From an uncultured Allofournierella sp. (GTDB lineage: Bacteria > Bacillota > Clostridia > Oscillospirales > Ruminococcaceae): 46,555 nucleotides of DNA. How positions within the stretch are numbered: position 1 is the stretch's first letter; the number at the start of each line of letters is the position of its first letter. This document shows, in pieces, positions 32,618-40,125 of the stretch. The DNA lies in NCBI GenBank assembly GCA_944382705.1, contig CALWNE010000017.1, forward strand, positions 1 through 46,555, in the 5' to 3' direction. A program made the translations under genes and the position numbers. The notes under the pieces are model-generated. The model had not been told where the DNA came from. It was given only the letters and a program-made list of their open reading frames with translations, and made no database searches.

Positions 32618-34399
32618 GTGGATCCTTTTGCTTACCCCCTTGATACCGCTACCATTCTGCAAAAAAAACGCAGTTTGAAGCGCACCCTGCTGGAACAGCC
32701 AGGTTTGATTGAAAAAAAGGTGGCTCTGCTGAGCGGCAGCACCATTGGCGAAATCAAAAACATTCTGGAGCTGTTTTTGCTGCGCCAGGGCATCAAGCCG
32801 GTGTTCTATGAGGGCGGTTACGGTTTGTTTTTTGAAAATCTGGTGTTTGATGATGGCTCTCTGGAAGCCTTTGCTCCGGACCTCATCTACATTCACACCA
32901 GCGTGCGCAACCTGAAGCTTTGGCCTAACCCCGGCGACGGTCCGGAGCAGGTGCAGCAAAAGCTCAGTGCAGAATACAGCCGGTTTGAACAGGCCATCCG
33001 GGCCGCTTTGGGCTTTGGCTGCCCGGTTATCTGCAACAACTTCGATTTGCCGGTTTACCGGGTAATGGGCAACCGGGAGGGCAGCGCGCTGGAGGGCCGG
33101 GTGCATTTTGTGCGCCAGCTGAACCAGCAGCTGGCCAGTTTGGTGCAGGCCAGCTCCAATTTGTACCTGAACGACCTGGCTTACCTGCAAGCACTGCACG
33201 GCATGGACCGGTTCAGCAGCCAGACTGCCTGGTACGCTTATAAGTATGCTGTAAGCATCGACTGCATCCCCTATCTGTGCCAGAGCATTGCCAACATCAC
33301 CAAAAGCCTGTTTGGCAAAAACAAAAAGGCCCTTGCCCTGGATTTGGACAACACTCTGTGGGGCGGCATTGTGGGCGATGACGGCCCCGAAGGCATTGTG
33401 CTGGGCAGCGAAAGCCCCGCCGGCATGGCATACAGCGAATTCCAAAGCTATTTAAAGGAGCTTTCCAGCCTGGGTGTACTGCTGAATGTATGCAGCAAAA
33501 ACCAGGAGGAGGCAGCCCTCAGCGGCCTGGCACGGGCAGACAGCGTGCTCACCCGGGAGGACTTCATCTGCTTTAAAGCCAACTGGGAGCCCAAATCCCA
33601 CAATGTGGCTGCCATGGCCAAGGAGCTGAACATCCTGCCCGAAAGCATCGTATTTGTGGACGACAACCCCGCCGAGCGGGAAATTGTGCGTCAGGAGCTG
33701 CCCGGTGTGGCGGTGCCGGAGATGACCTGCCCCGAGGAATATATTGCCGTACTGGACCGGAGCGGCTATTTTGAGGTAACAACCCTTTCGGCGGACGATG
33801 CCAAGCGCAGCGCCATGTACCGGCAAAATCTGGAGCGCAGCCAGCTGGAGCAGTCCTTTGGAGATTACAACGATTACCTCAAGAGCCTGGATATGCACTG
33901 CCAGATTGGCCGGTTTGATGCCCCCCACGCAGAGCGCATTACCCAGCTGATTAACAAAACCAACCAGTTTAACCTGACCACCCGCCGCTACACTGCCGCA
34001 GAAATTAGCGCACTGATGGAAAACCCCGATTACCTCACCCTCTATGGCCGCCTCACCGACCGCTTTGGCGACAACGGCCTGGTGACTGCCATCATCGGCC
34101 ATCGGGAGGGCAAGGTGCTGGATTTGGAACTGTGGATTATGAGCTGCCGCACCTTCAAACGCCGGCTGGAGCACGCTATGTTTGACCAGCTGGTGGCCCA
34201 GGCCAAGGCCATGGGCATTGAAACCATCATTGGCCACTACTATCCCACCGCAAAAAATTTGCTCGTTCGGGATTTTTATGCTACAATCGGATTTGAACAG
34301 ATTGCCCAGGACGATGAGGGCAACCTGACCTTTGCTTTTACCGGCCTGGCGGACTACCAGCCCCAGTGCGGTGTAATGGAAATCGAAACTGTATCGTAA
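32618..34399 (+). CDS. FkbH-like HAD-IIIC protein
   Basis: FkbH-type proteins take glyceryl from 1,3-bisphosphoglycerate and load it as a thioester on an acyl carrier protein. The protein has 593 residues: an N-terminal region of about 230 residues (SGNH-like start VALLSGSTIGEIK), the HAD core from about 245 with the catalytic LDLDNTLWGGIVGDDG and VFVDDNPAERE, and a GNAT-like C-terminal part (NKTNQFNLTTRRY and HYYPTAKNLLVRDFY). Start is a GTG with AGGAGG upstream. The next gene is an ACP, the expected partner. The final product is unknown. Confidence 0.92.
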   Translation: MDPFAYPLDTATILQKKRSLKRTLLEQPGLIEKKVALLSGSTIGEIKNILELFLLRQGIKPVFYEGGYGLFFENLVFDDGSLEAFAPDLIYIHTSVRNLKLWPNPGDGPEQVQQKLSAEYSRFEQAIRAALGFGCPVICNNFDLPVYRVMGNREGSALEGRVHFVRQLNQQLASLVQASSNLYLNDLAYLQALHGMDRFSSQTAWYAYKYAVSIDCIPYLCQSIANITKSLFGKNKKALALDLDNTLWGGIVGDDGPEGIVLGSESPAGMAYSEFQSYLKELSSLGVLLNVCSKNQEEAALSGLARADSVLTREDFICFKANWEPKSHNVAAMAKELNILPESIVFVDDNPAEREIVRQELPGVAVPEMTCPEEYIAVLDRSGYFEVTTLSADDAKRSAMYRQNLERSQLEQSFGDYNDYLKSLDMHCQIGRFDAPHAERITQLINKTNQFNLTTRRYTAAEISALMENPDYLTLYGRLTDRFGDNGLVTAIIGHREGKVLDLELWIMSCRTFKRRLEHAMFDQLVAQAKAMGIETIIGHYYPTAKNLLVRDFYATIGFEQIAQDDEGNLTFAFTGLADYQPQCGVMEIETVS

Positions 34400-34412
34400 G
34401 GAGTTTGAAAAC

Positions 34413-34655
34413 ATGGACAAGCAGAGCATTTTTGAAGCGGTTCAGCAGATTTTTCGGGATAACTTTGATGACGAAGAACTGGAAATCACCCGTGAGACCT
34501 GTGCCGATGACATTGAGGATTGGGACAGCCTGGAGCAAATTAACCTTCTGACCGCCATGGAAAAGAAGTTTGGCCTGAAATTCAAGCTGGACGATGTGCG
34601 TGGTTTGGAGAATGTGGGCGATTTGCTGGACCTGATTGAGCGTCTGACCGCCTAA
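34413..34655 (+). CDS. Acyl carrier protein
   Basis: An 80-residue acidic helical protein. The 4'-phosphopantetheine attachment serine is in DWDSLEQINLL (Ser about residue 39); FKLDDVRGLENVGDLLDLIE is the usual helix III-IV region. It differs from housekeeping AcpP (DSLD context) and belongs with the FkbH protein 13 nt upstream, whose glyceryl or similar unit it should carry. ATG at 34413 after TAAGGAG. Confidence 0.93.
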   Translation: MDKQSIFEAVQQIFRDNFDDEELEITRETCADDIEDWDSLEQINLLTAMEKKFGLKFKLDDVRGLENVGDLLDLIERLTA

Positions 34656-34679
34656 TCAACCATCGCACCATTGATTGTA

Positions 34680-34714
34680 ACGGGCTGGGCCGCTGGCCCG
34701 GCCCGTTTTATTGT
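34680..34714 (+). terminator. Terminator-like hairpin inside the cassette
   Basis: Eleven-bp GC-rich stem (34681-34691 with 34695-34705), loop GCT, then TTTTATTGTTG. It sits between the ACP and MaoC genes and could set unequal expression of the first two versus last three genes. Confidence 0.65.
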
Positions 34715-34737
34715 TGTGATACCAAGGGAGAAACACC

Positions 34738-35154
34738 ATGAACCACTTTACATTAGAAGAAATCCAACCGGGCCTGACCCAGGAGTTCTGTGTAACTGTT
34801 ACCAGCGAAATGATGGACCAGTTTTATGCCATCAGCGGCGACAACAGCCCCATTCACATGGATGCGGACTATGCAGCCCAGCGGGGCTATCCGGGCCGGG
34901 TGGTGTATGGAATGCTGGGAGCCAGCTTCTTTTCTGCTTTGGCAGGGGTCTATCTGCCCGGTGAGCACTGCCTGCTGCACAGCGTGGAATGCAAGTTCGC
35001 AAAACCTGTTTTTATTGGGGATACCCTCACCATTAGCGGAAAAGTGACCGAAGTCAACGAAACTTTCCGGGAAATTACCATCAAAGCAGTCATTACCAAC
35101 CAGAACGGCGTAAAAGTGACCCGTGGTGTCATTAAGGCCGGTGTAGCAAAATGA
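34738..35154 (+). CDS. MaoC-like (R)-specific enoyl hydratase/dehydratase
   Basis: A 138-residue single hot-dog domain. The hydratase-2 motif is seen in YAISGDNSPIHMDADYAAQRGYPGRVVYGML (Asp and His of the active site at about residues 36-42). In FabZ/MaoC-type reactions it hydrates or dehydrates a 3-hydroxyacyl thioester. GGGAG precedes the ATG. Placed between the ACP and an SDR, it probably acts on the ACP-bound intermediate. Confidence 0.93.
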   Translation: MNHFTLEEIQPGLTQEFCVTVTSEMMDQFYAISGDNSPIHMDADYAAQRGYPGRVVYGMLGASFFSALAGVYLPGEHCLLHSVECKFAKPVFIGDTLTISGKVTEVNETFREITIKAVITNQNGVKVTRGVIKAGVAK

Positions 35155-35184
35155 CCCAGGTCATTGCTTGCAGGAGGAATTTTT

Positions 35185-35916
35185 ATGGCAAATGTATATC
35201 TTATTACCGGCGCATCCAGCGATGTGGGCTGTGCCCTGATTGAGCGGCTGTACCAGGAGGGCGACCTGTTTATTGCCCAGGGTGCCAGCGATTTGCAGGG
35301 TCTTGCCTCCTTGTGCCAGGCTCACCCCGGTGCCATTCGTACCTACAATGTGGATTTGACCAGCCAGGAGGCTCTGGAAGCCTTTATCCGGGATGTGCAG
35401 CAAAACTGCCCTGCTCCCACCCATTTTATTCATCTGCCCGCCTTGCGGGTGGTGAACACCAAGTTCAAAAAGTTCGATGAAGAACGCTTTGAGCTGGATC
35501 TTTCGGTGCAGCTGCGCAGTGCCGTTGCCCTGTGCAAAGCCTTTTTGCCCGGCATGGCTAAAGCCAAAAAGGGCCGGGTGCTGTTTATGCTCACCAGCTA
35601 CCTGCTGGGTATGCCCCCCAAGAACACCGCCGCTTACATTATGGTCAAAAGCGCATTGGAGGGCCTGGCCAAGAGCCTTGCTGCGGACTACGCCTCCTTT
35701 GGTGTTACGGTCAACTGCGTTGCACCCAGCATGATGGAAACCAAATTTTTGGCCGATACCAGCGATTTGATTGTGCAGGCCAGCGCCGAGGCAAACCCAA
35801 TGGGCCGGAACGCCCGCCCCAGCGATGTGGTGCCCGCCATGGCCTTTTTGCTCAGCGAGGAAGCCGGGTTTATTACCGGTGTAACCCTGCCTATTACGGG
35901 AGGAAGCGCTTTATGA
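35185..35916 (+). CDS. Short-chain dehydrogenase/reductase, FabG-like
   Basis: A 243-residue SDR. The nucleotide-binding motif is TGASSDVG (residues 7-14), and the active site is Ser in MLTSYLLG and Tyr/Lys in YIMVKSALEGLAKSL; VNCVAPSMMETKF and the C-terminal GVTLPITGGSAL are standard. NADPH preference cannot be judged. I start at the ATG at 35185 with AGGAGG 7 nt upstream. It likely reduces or oxidises a beta-keto/hydroxy acyl group bound to the neighbouring ACP. Its stop overlaps the GNAT start by 4 nt. Confidence 0.93.
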   Translation: MANVYLITGASSDVGCALIERLYQEGDLFIAQGASDLQGLASLCQAHPGAIRTYNVDLTSQEALEAFIRDVQQNCPAPTHFIHLPALRVVNTKFKKFDEERFELDLSVQLRSAVALCKAFLPGMAKAKKGRVLFMLTSYLLGMPPKNTAAYIMVKSALEGLAKSLAADYASFGVTVNCVAPSMMETKFLADTSDLIVQASAEANPMGRNARPSDVVPAMAFLLSEEAGFITGVTLPITGGSAL

Positions 35917-36902
35917 GCAGCCCCTGCTTTCGGCTGGCACAGCCCCAGGAAGCCACTGCCATCGTGGAGTTTGTCAACACCCATTTTGACTGGAAGCTCC
36001 CCCTTGTAAACCGGCCGGAATATTTCCAGTATTACTACACCACTGCCCACACCCTGCAATTTGCTGTGGCAGAGCAGGACGGGGCCTATCTGGCAGTGGC
36101 CGGGTACATTAAGGCTTCTCAGGCGGAGCCCAGCGACATCTGGGTGTCGGTCTGGGTGGCCAAAAAAGGCTGCAACGGGGTGGGGCTGGAGCTAATGGAT
36201 GCCCTGCCCCGGCTGACCGGTGCCCAGGTGGTGGCCTGCAACAACATTCGGCCCAAAACCATGGCCTTTTATCGGTTTCTGGGCTGGGAGGCCCAGCGAC
36301 TGCCCCATTACTACCGGCTCAGCGGTCAGGCTTCCTACCAGCTGGCCCGTGTGCAGGACCCTACCCGGCTTCCGGTAAGCGGCTCCCTGACTTTGGAGCC
36401 GGTGAACACCCCGGAACAACTGGCTCAGCTGGGCCTGCCCCAAACGCCCCACACCCCCCGTAAGGATTTGTGGTATTTAACCCGCCGGTATTTTGCCTTC
36501 CCCCACCAAAGCTACCAGGTGTACAGTGCCTGCCAGGATGGAACCCTGCTGGCCTATGTGGTGCTGCGGCTGGCAGACAGCGGCTGTGGCAAGGCACTGC
36601 GCTTTGTGGATTTTATAGGCCCCGATGAGGTGCTGCCCCAGCTGGGCTGCGCTCTGGATGCGCTTTTGTTGGACAGCGGTGCGGAATACATAGACTGCTA
36701 CTGTGCCGGCATCGCCCCTCATGTATTTGAGCAGGCCGGCTTTTGCCAGCGGCTGGAGGATTGCCCCAACATCCTGCCCAACTATCTAAATCCCCCTCTG
36801 TTTGAAAATACCGAATACTACTACTTTACCAACCAGCCCGACCAGTTTGTACTGTTTAAGGCTGACGGTGACCAGGACCGGCCCAACCTGCCTGCGGAGT
36901 AA
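35913..36902 (+). CDS. GNAT-type acyltransferase, two-domain
   Basis: A 329-residue protein. The N-terminal half resembles a GNAT fold (VSVWVAKKGCNGVGLELMDAL as the acyl-CoA/ACP loop, NNIRPKTMAFYRFLGW near its end). The C-terminal half is less clear and could be a second GNAT-like copy (VVLRLADSGCGKALRFVDFIG, VFEQAGF). It is co-translated with the SDR (ATGA). As last gene of the cassette it may move the ACP-bound acyl group on to an amine or sugar acceptor; that is inference. Confidence 0.8.
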   Translation: MSSPCFRLAQPQEATAIVEFVNTHFDWKLPLVNRPEYFQYYYTTAHTLQFAVAEQDGAYLAVAGYIKASQAEPSDIWVSVWVAKKGCNGVGLELMDALPRLTGAQVVACNNIRPKTMAFYRFLGWEAQRLPHYYRLSGQASYQLARVQDPTRLPVSGSLTLEPVNTPEQLAQLGLPQTPHTPRKDLWYLTRRYFAFPHQSYQVYSACQDGTLLAYVVLRLADSGCGKALRFVDFIGPDEVLPQLGCALDALLLDSGAEYIDCYCAGIAPHVFEQAGFCQRLEDCPNILPNYLNPPLFENTEYYYFTNQPDQFVLFKADGDQDRPNLPAE

Positions 36903-36936
36903 TCCTTGGGCGGATGTTGCAGCGTTCTTTACAACC

Positions 36937-36989
36937 AAACAGCCCCCCAACATGGCCAAGCATAGGCCGTATTGGGGGGCTGTTTTTGG
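36937..36989. terminator. Bidirectional terminator between cassette and flavodoxin gene
   Basis: Fourteen-bp stem AAACAGCCCCCCAA (36937-36950 with 36972-36985), T-run after it on the plus strand and a shorter one on the minus strand. Confidence 0.88.
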
Positions 36990-37028
36990 TGTTTTGGGGG
37001 CGATTGGTCCGGCACCGTCTGCCAGATT

Positions 37029-37535
37029 TTACAGGCCCAGGCAGTTGGCCGCCCATTGGGCTGCCGCCTGCTCATCCTCCATATCCGGATGGGAAAGGGC
37101 TGCGTCAAAATTTTCAATCAGCATGGGCCAGCGGGGCTCCTTCGGCTCCTTCTCCATGCAAGCCTCATAGCGGCTGCGCACTGCCTGGGGCATTCTGCCC
37201 TGGCACATAAAGCCGCTGCCTGTTACCACGCCTTCCGGCGCATTCTGGGCCACACGGGCCAGAATCTGCTGAAAGTACTCCTGTTCCTTGCCAAAGCCGG
37301 CGGTGCCAAACAGATACACCTGCTTGCCCTGGGCCTGGGCCAGCAGCTGGGCTACCTTGGCATCGCAGCTGCCCTTATCCGTCCAAAAGCCCACAAACAG
37401 CACCGGGGCTTCAAGGGCTTTTTCGTCCACAGGGCCGTTGTAAAGGCACTCCTCAGCAGGCAGCCGCCGGGCAATGGCCTGGGCCAGCTGCTGGGTGTTG
37501 CCGGTGGGGCTGGAATATACGATGGAATACTTCAT
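37029..37535 (-). CDS. bilS: Small flavodoxin family protein, BilS-like
   Basis: A 168-residue flavodoxin fold: FMN phosphate loop SSPTGNTQQLA at residues 8-18, LFVGFWTDKGSCD and LFGTAGFG. FWTDKG-C and FGTAGFG fit the flavodoxin family now called BilS, the accessory protein of the bilirubin reductase BilR in gut Firmicutes, as I recall it. The gene follows a MarR regulator by 36 nt, as bilQ-bilS do. No BilR-like old yellow enzyme is in the window, so electron transfer to another partner is possible. ATG follows AAAGGAG. Confidence 0.75.
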   Translation of the reverse strand: MKYSIVYSSPTGNTQQLAQAIARRLPAEECLYNGPVDEKALEAPVLFVGFWTDKGSCDAKVAQLLAQAQGKQVYLFGTAGFGKEQEYFQQILARVAQNAPEGVVTGSGFMCQGRMPQAVRSRYEACMEKEPKEPRWPMLIENFDAALSHPDMEDEQAAAQWAANCLGL

Positions 37536-37571
37536 GGGAACTCTCTCCTTTTTTTAATTGGTGAGGCCCGG

Positions 37572-38018
37572 TCAGTCCTGTAAGGGCTGCTGGGTCGGGA
37601 TAAATTGCTCAATATCCTGCACCGTTTTGTGCAGCAGCTGGCACAGCTGCTGCACTTCCTCCTGGGTAAGGGCAGCGGTGCGCAGCTTTTGCCAATCGTT
37701 AAACCAGGTGCGGCAGCTTTCAAACACCTGCTGCCCTTCGGGAGTCAGATTCAAAATAGCGGTGCGCCGGTCATAGGGTGCCTGTTTGCGTTCCACATAG
37801 CCCTGCTTGACCAGCTTTTCCACCGAGCGGGTGGTGTGTCCCCCATCGCTGTGCAGTGATTGCGCCAAAGTCCCCAGCGAGCAGCCCGGATTTTTGCCAA
37901 TGAACAAAATAAAGTAAATCAGCCCGTGGGAAATTTCCAAGTCTTTCATCTTTTTGCTGCAATACTGCACAAAATCCATGCGCAGTGTGTTAATGTAATA
38001 GGCGAACGCCCGTTGCAT
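37572..38018 (-). CDS. bilQ: MarR family regulator, BilQ-like
   Basis: A 148-residue winged helix regulator. The HTH is around CSLGTLAQSLHSDGGHTTRSVEKL (residues about 50-75) and the wing has YDRRTAILNLTPEG, the MarR signature. A GGAGG/AGGAG lies upstream of the ATG at 38018. It sits in one transcript with the flavodoxin gene and directly behind a 33-bp palindrome overlapping its promoter, so it most likely represses itself and bilS. BilQ identity rests on the pairing with the BilS-like gene; a different MarR is possible. Confidence 0.85.
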   Translation of the reverse strand: MQRAFAYYINTLRMDFVQYCSKKMKDLEISHGLIYFILFIGKNPGCSLGTLAQSLHSDGGHTTRSVEKLVKQGYVERKQAPYDRRTAILNLTPEGQQVFESCRTWFNDWQKLRTAALTQEEVQQLCQLLHKTVQDIEQFIPTQQPLQD

Positions 38019-38035
38019 AGTCTCCTGCTCCTCCG

Positions 38036-38085
38036 ATGAATATAATTGACATGGTCAATTATATTCATTTTTTTCATCTTGTCAA
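38036..38085 (-). promoter_or_regulatory. MarR promoter with a 33-bp palindromic operator
   Basis: On the minus strand TTGACA, 16-nt spacer, TATAAT (-35 at 38080-38085, -10 at 38058-38063). A perfect inverted repeat, ATGAATATAATTGAC with its complement around a 3-nt centre (38036-38050, 38054-38068), covers the -10 and start site. Confidence 0.92.
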
Positions 38086-38153
38086 CAACTTTTTTCTGAT
38101 ACGCCAAACCCTGCACAGTTGCTGCACAACAGCTGGCATATTGGATGAATCGG

Positions 38154-38162
38154 TGCTATAAT
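38154..38162 (+). promoter_or_regulatory. Extended -10 promoter of the YciI gene
   Basis: TGCTATAAT on the plus strand, about 90 nt upstream of the start; -35 weak. Confidence 0.5.
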
Positions 38163-38253
38163 CGTACTGTTCTTAAAGTCATTGGGCAGGCGATTGCTGC
38201 AACGCAGCAAAACCGCTTGCCCGTATTGTTTCAAGCGAAAGGAGCGCTCTTTT

Positions 38254-38550
38254 ATGCAGTACTTTTTAGTGGAAGGTCATGTAACCCATCCGGAAAAAAT
38301 CAACCCTGCCTTGTTGGCCGAACACAAAGCTTACACCAGCCAGCTTATGGCAAAGGGCGATATGCTGTTTTCTTCTTTGCGCAGCAACAATGCTGGTTCG
38401 GTGAATGTGGTGCGGGCCAAAAGTCTGGAGGAGATTCAGGCCTTTTACCATCAGGAGCCTTTCTATCTGCAAGGGGTACTTACCTATACCATTTCTCCTT
38501 TGCAGGTGCATTACCACGCACCCCAGGCAGAAAGCTGGTTTGCAGAGTAA
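38254..38550 (+). CDS. YciI-like protein
   Basis: A 98-residue ferredoxin-like alpha/beta protein starting MQYFLVEGHVT. The segment EHKAYTSQLMAKGDMLFSS and VVRAKSLEEIQAFYHQEPFYLQGVLTYTISPL match YciI, a small domain with a conserved His (and Asp), function unknown in most bacteria. ATG at 38254 follows GAAAGGAG. It is monocistronic and divergent from the MarR gene, sharing the intergenic region with its palindrome. Confidence 0.85.
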   Translation: MQYFLVEGHVTHPEKINPALLAEHKAYTSQLMAKGDMLFSSLRSNNAGSVNVVRAKSLEEIQAFYHQEPFYLQGVLTYTISPLQVHYHAPQAESWFAE

Positions 38551-38569
38551 CCCTGTAATTTTTACAGCC

Positions 38570-38607
38570 AAAAGGGCCATCCCCCAGCAAGGAGGATGGC
38601 CTTTTTT
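38570..38607. terminator. Bidirectional terminator
   Basis: GGCCATCC/GGATGGCC stem extended by A-T pairs, with TTTTTT on the plus strand, shared by the YciI and CcdA-TlpA genes that converge here. Confidence 0.85.
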
Positions 38608-38615
38608 GTATAAAT

Positions 38616-39929
38616 TTATCGGCTGGCCCGCACACCGGTTTGGGTCTGCTCAACGATGCTGTCCATGATTGCCCGGCTCATGGCGCCCGGCAGATACCCA
38701 AACACATTCCCCTCTGCGTCAATCATAAAGGTGGTGGGGTATGCCTGAATGCCGTAGGCTGCAAAAATCTCTCCGGTTTCGTCCATCAAGGTGGGATAGG
38801 TGTAGCCCTTTTGCTCCAACAGCTGGGCAATCTCCTGGGCGTTTTTCTGCTCCTGGTTGTAGGGATTCTGCTCGCTGTAAGGGGCCGCAATGCCCAGCAC
38901 GATTACATCGCCGGTGTTTTCACCCCAGTCCTGGTACAGCTGCTGGATGTCCGGCATTTCGGACTGGCAGGGGCCGCACCAGGTAGCCCAAAAGTTCAAA
39001 AATACGGTTTTGCCTTGGTAGTCCGACAGGGTATGACTGTTTCCGTACTGGTCCACCAGCGTAAAGTCCGGCGCTGGGATTGCTTGTTCCTGGTTGCCTT
39101 CATCCTCACCGGAAGAACTGGCGGAACTGCTGCCCTCCCCGGTGCTGTCGGCCGGAGCCGAATCCGGCTGGGATGCCGCAACGCTGGAAGAACTGCCGGC
39201 CTCCTGCCCTATACCGGACAGATACCCGCTGAGGCCGTTCATCCACCCGGTAAACATCATAACACCCATTGCCATCAAAAGCACGCCGCCCGCCTTTGCA
39301 GTGTAGGCCAGCCAGCTGCGATGCTTTTTTAAAAAGGAAAGTACCTGGCTGGTAAACAGGCCCACCAGCAAAAAGGGCAGCACAAACCCCAGGGTATACA
39401 CCCCAATCAGCCCAAAGCCCTGCCCACGGAAGGAGCTGGAACCAGCCATAAGCAGCACACTGGTGAGGGCCGGGCCCACGCAGGGCGTCCAGGCAAAGCT
39501 AAAGGTAAAGCCAAGGGCCAGTGCCGTAAGGGGGTTCATGCCAAAGCGTTCCAAGGCAAAGGGCAGCCGCCGCTCCTTCTGCAACAGGCGCAGCTTTAAA
39601 AAGCCGGTTTGGTACAGGCCCAGCAAAAACACCAGCACGCCACCTATCCGGGCAATGAGCTGCCGGTTGTTGCTGAACAGCTGGCCCAGGCTGCTGAACC
39701 CAAGCCCCAGGGCAAAAAAGGCAAAACTAATGCCCGCAATAAAAAACAGGGTGTTCCGCAGGGTGATGATCCGCCGCTGCCGGTCGGTAAGGCGTGTGTG
39801 TGCCGCACCTCCTGCCAGGTACCCCAGATACAGAGGCACCAGCGGCACCACGCAGGGCGAAAAAAAGCTGAGCAAACCTTGAATGAACACCGTGAATACC
39901 GATACACTAAGTCCTAAATCGAATCCCAT
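38616..39929 (-). CDS. CcdA-TlpA fusion: thiol transporter plus thioredoxin
   Basis: A 437-residue protein. Residues about 1-240 are a six-helix CcdA/DsbD-type membrane domain with the redox cysteines in SFFSPCVVPLVPLYLGYL and FAWTPCVGPAL. Residues about 245-290 are a Ser/Asp/Glu-rich extracytoplasmic linker. The C-terminal thioredoxin/TlpA domain (about 295-437) has FWATWCGPCQSEMPD and a cis-proline in QAYPTTFMID. Electrons from cytoplasmic thioredoxin would cross the membrane and reduce TlpA without a separate protein. ATG with GGGAGG upstream. No cytochrome c or peroxidase is adjacent; likely role is extracytoplasmic reduction. Confidence 0.94.
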   Translation of the reverse strand: MGFDLGLSVSVFTVFIQGLLSFFSPCVVPLVPLYLGYLAGGAAHTRLTDRQRRIITLRNTLFFIAGISFAFFALGLGFSSLGQLFSNNRQLIARIGGVLVFLLGLYQTGFLKLRLLQKERRLPFALERFGMNPLTALALGFTFSFAWTPCVGPALTSVLLMAGSSSFRGQGFGLIGVYTLGFVLPFLLVGLFTSQVLSFLKKHRSWLAYTAKAGGVLLMAMGVMMFTGWMNGLSGYLSGIGQEAGSSSSVAASQPDSAPADSTGEGSSSASSSGEDEGNQEQAIPAPDFTLVDQYGNSHTLSDYQGKTVFLNFWATWCGPCQSEMPDIQQLYQDWGENTGDVIVLGIAAPYSEQNPYNQEQKNAQEIAQLLEQKGYTYPTLMDETGEIFAAYGIQAYPTTFMIDAEGNVFGYLPGAMSRAIMDSIVEQTQTGVRASR

Positions 39930-40061
39930 ACATTCCTCCCGATTGGCCGCTCCCCTGCAAGCTGTTTTGCCGCCGGGAGCTTATCATTTTACGGATTCAG
40001 TATACCAAAAGGCTCGCTGTGCTTGTGTAACCATGTCACGGTCAGCTGTCTTGCTGCAAAA

Positions 40062-40092
40062 CAAAAAATCCCCCTTATGCAGGGGGATTTTT
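40062..40092 (-). terminator. Terminator after the lectin gene
   Basis: AAAAATCCCCC stem with loop and TTTTTT tail on the minus strand, about 35 nt past the stop. Confidence 0.85.
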
Positions 40093-40125
40093 AATCCTTG
40101 GTGCTGGCTGATAAGGCATTTCTGC

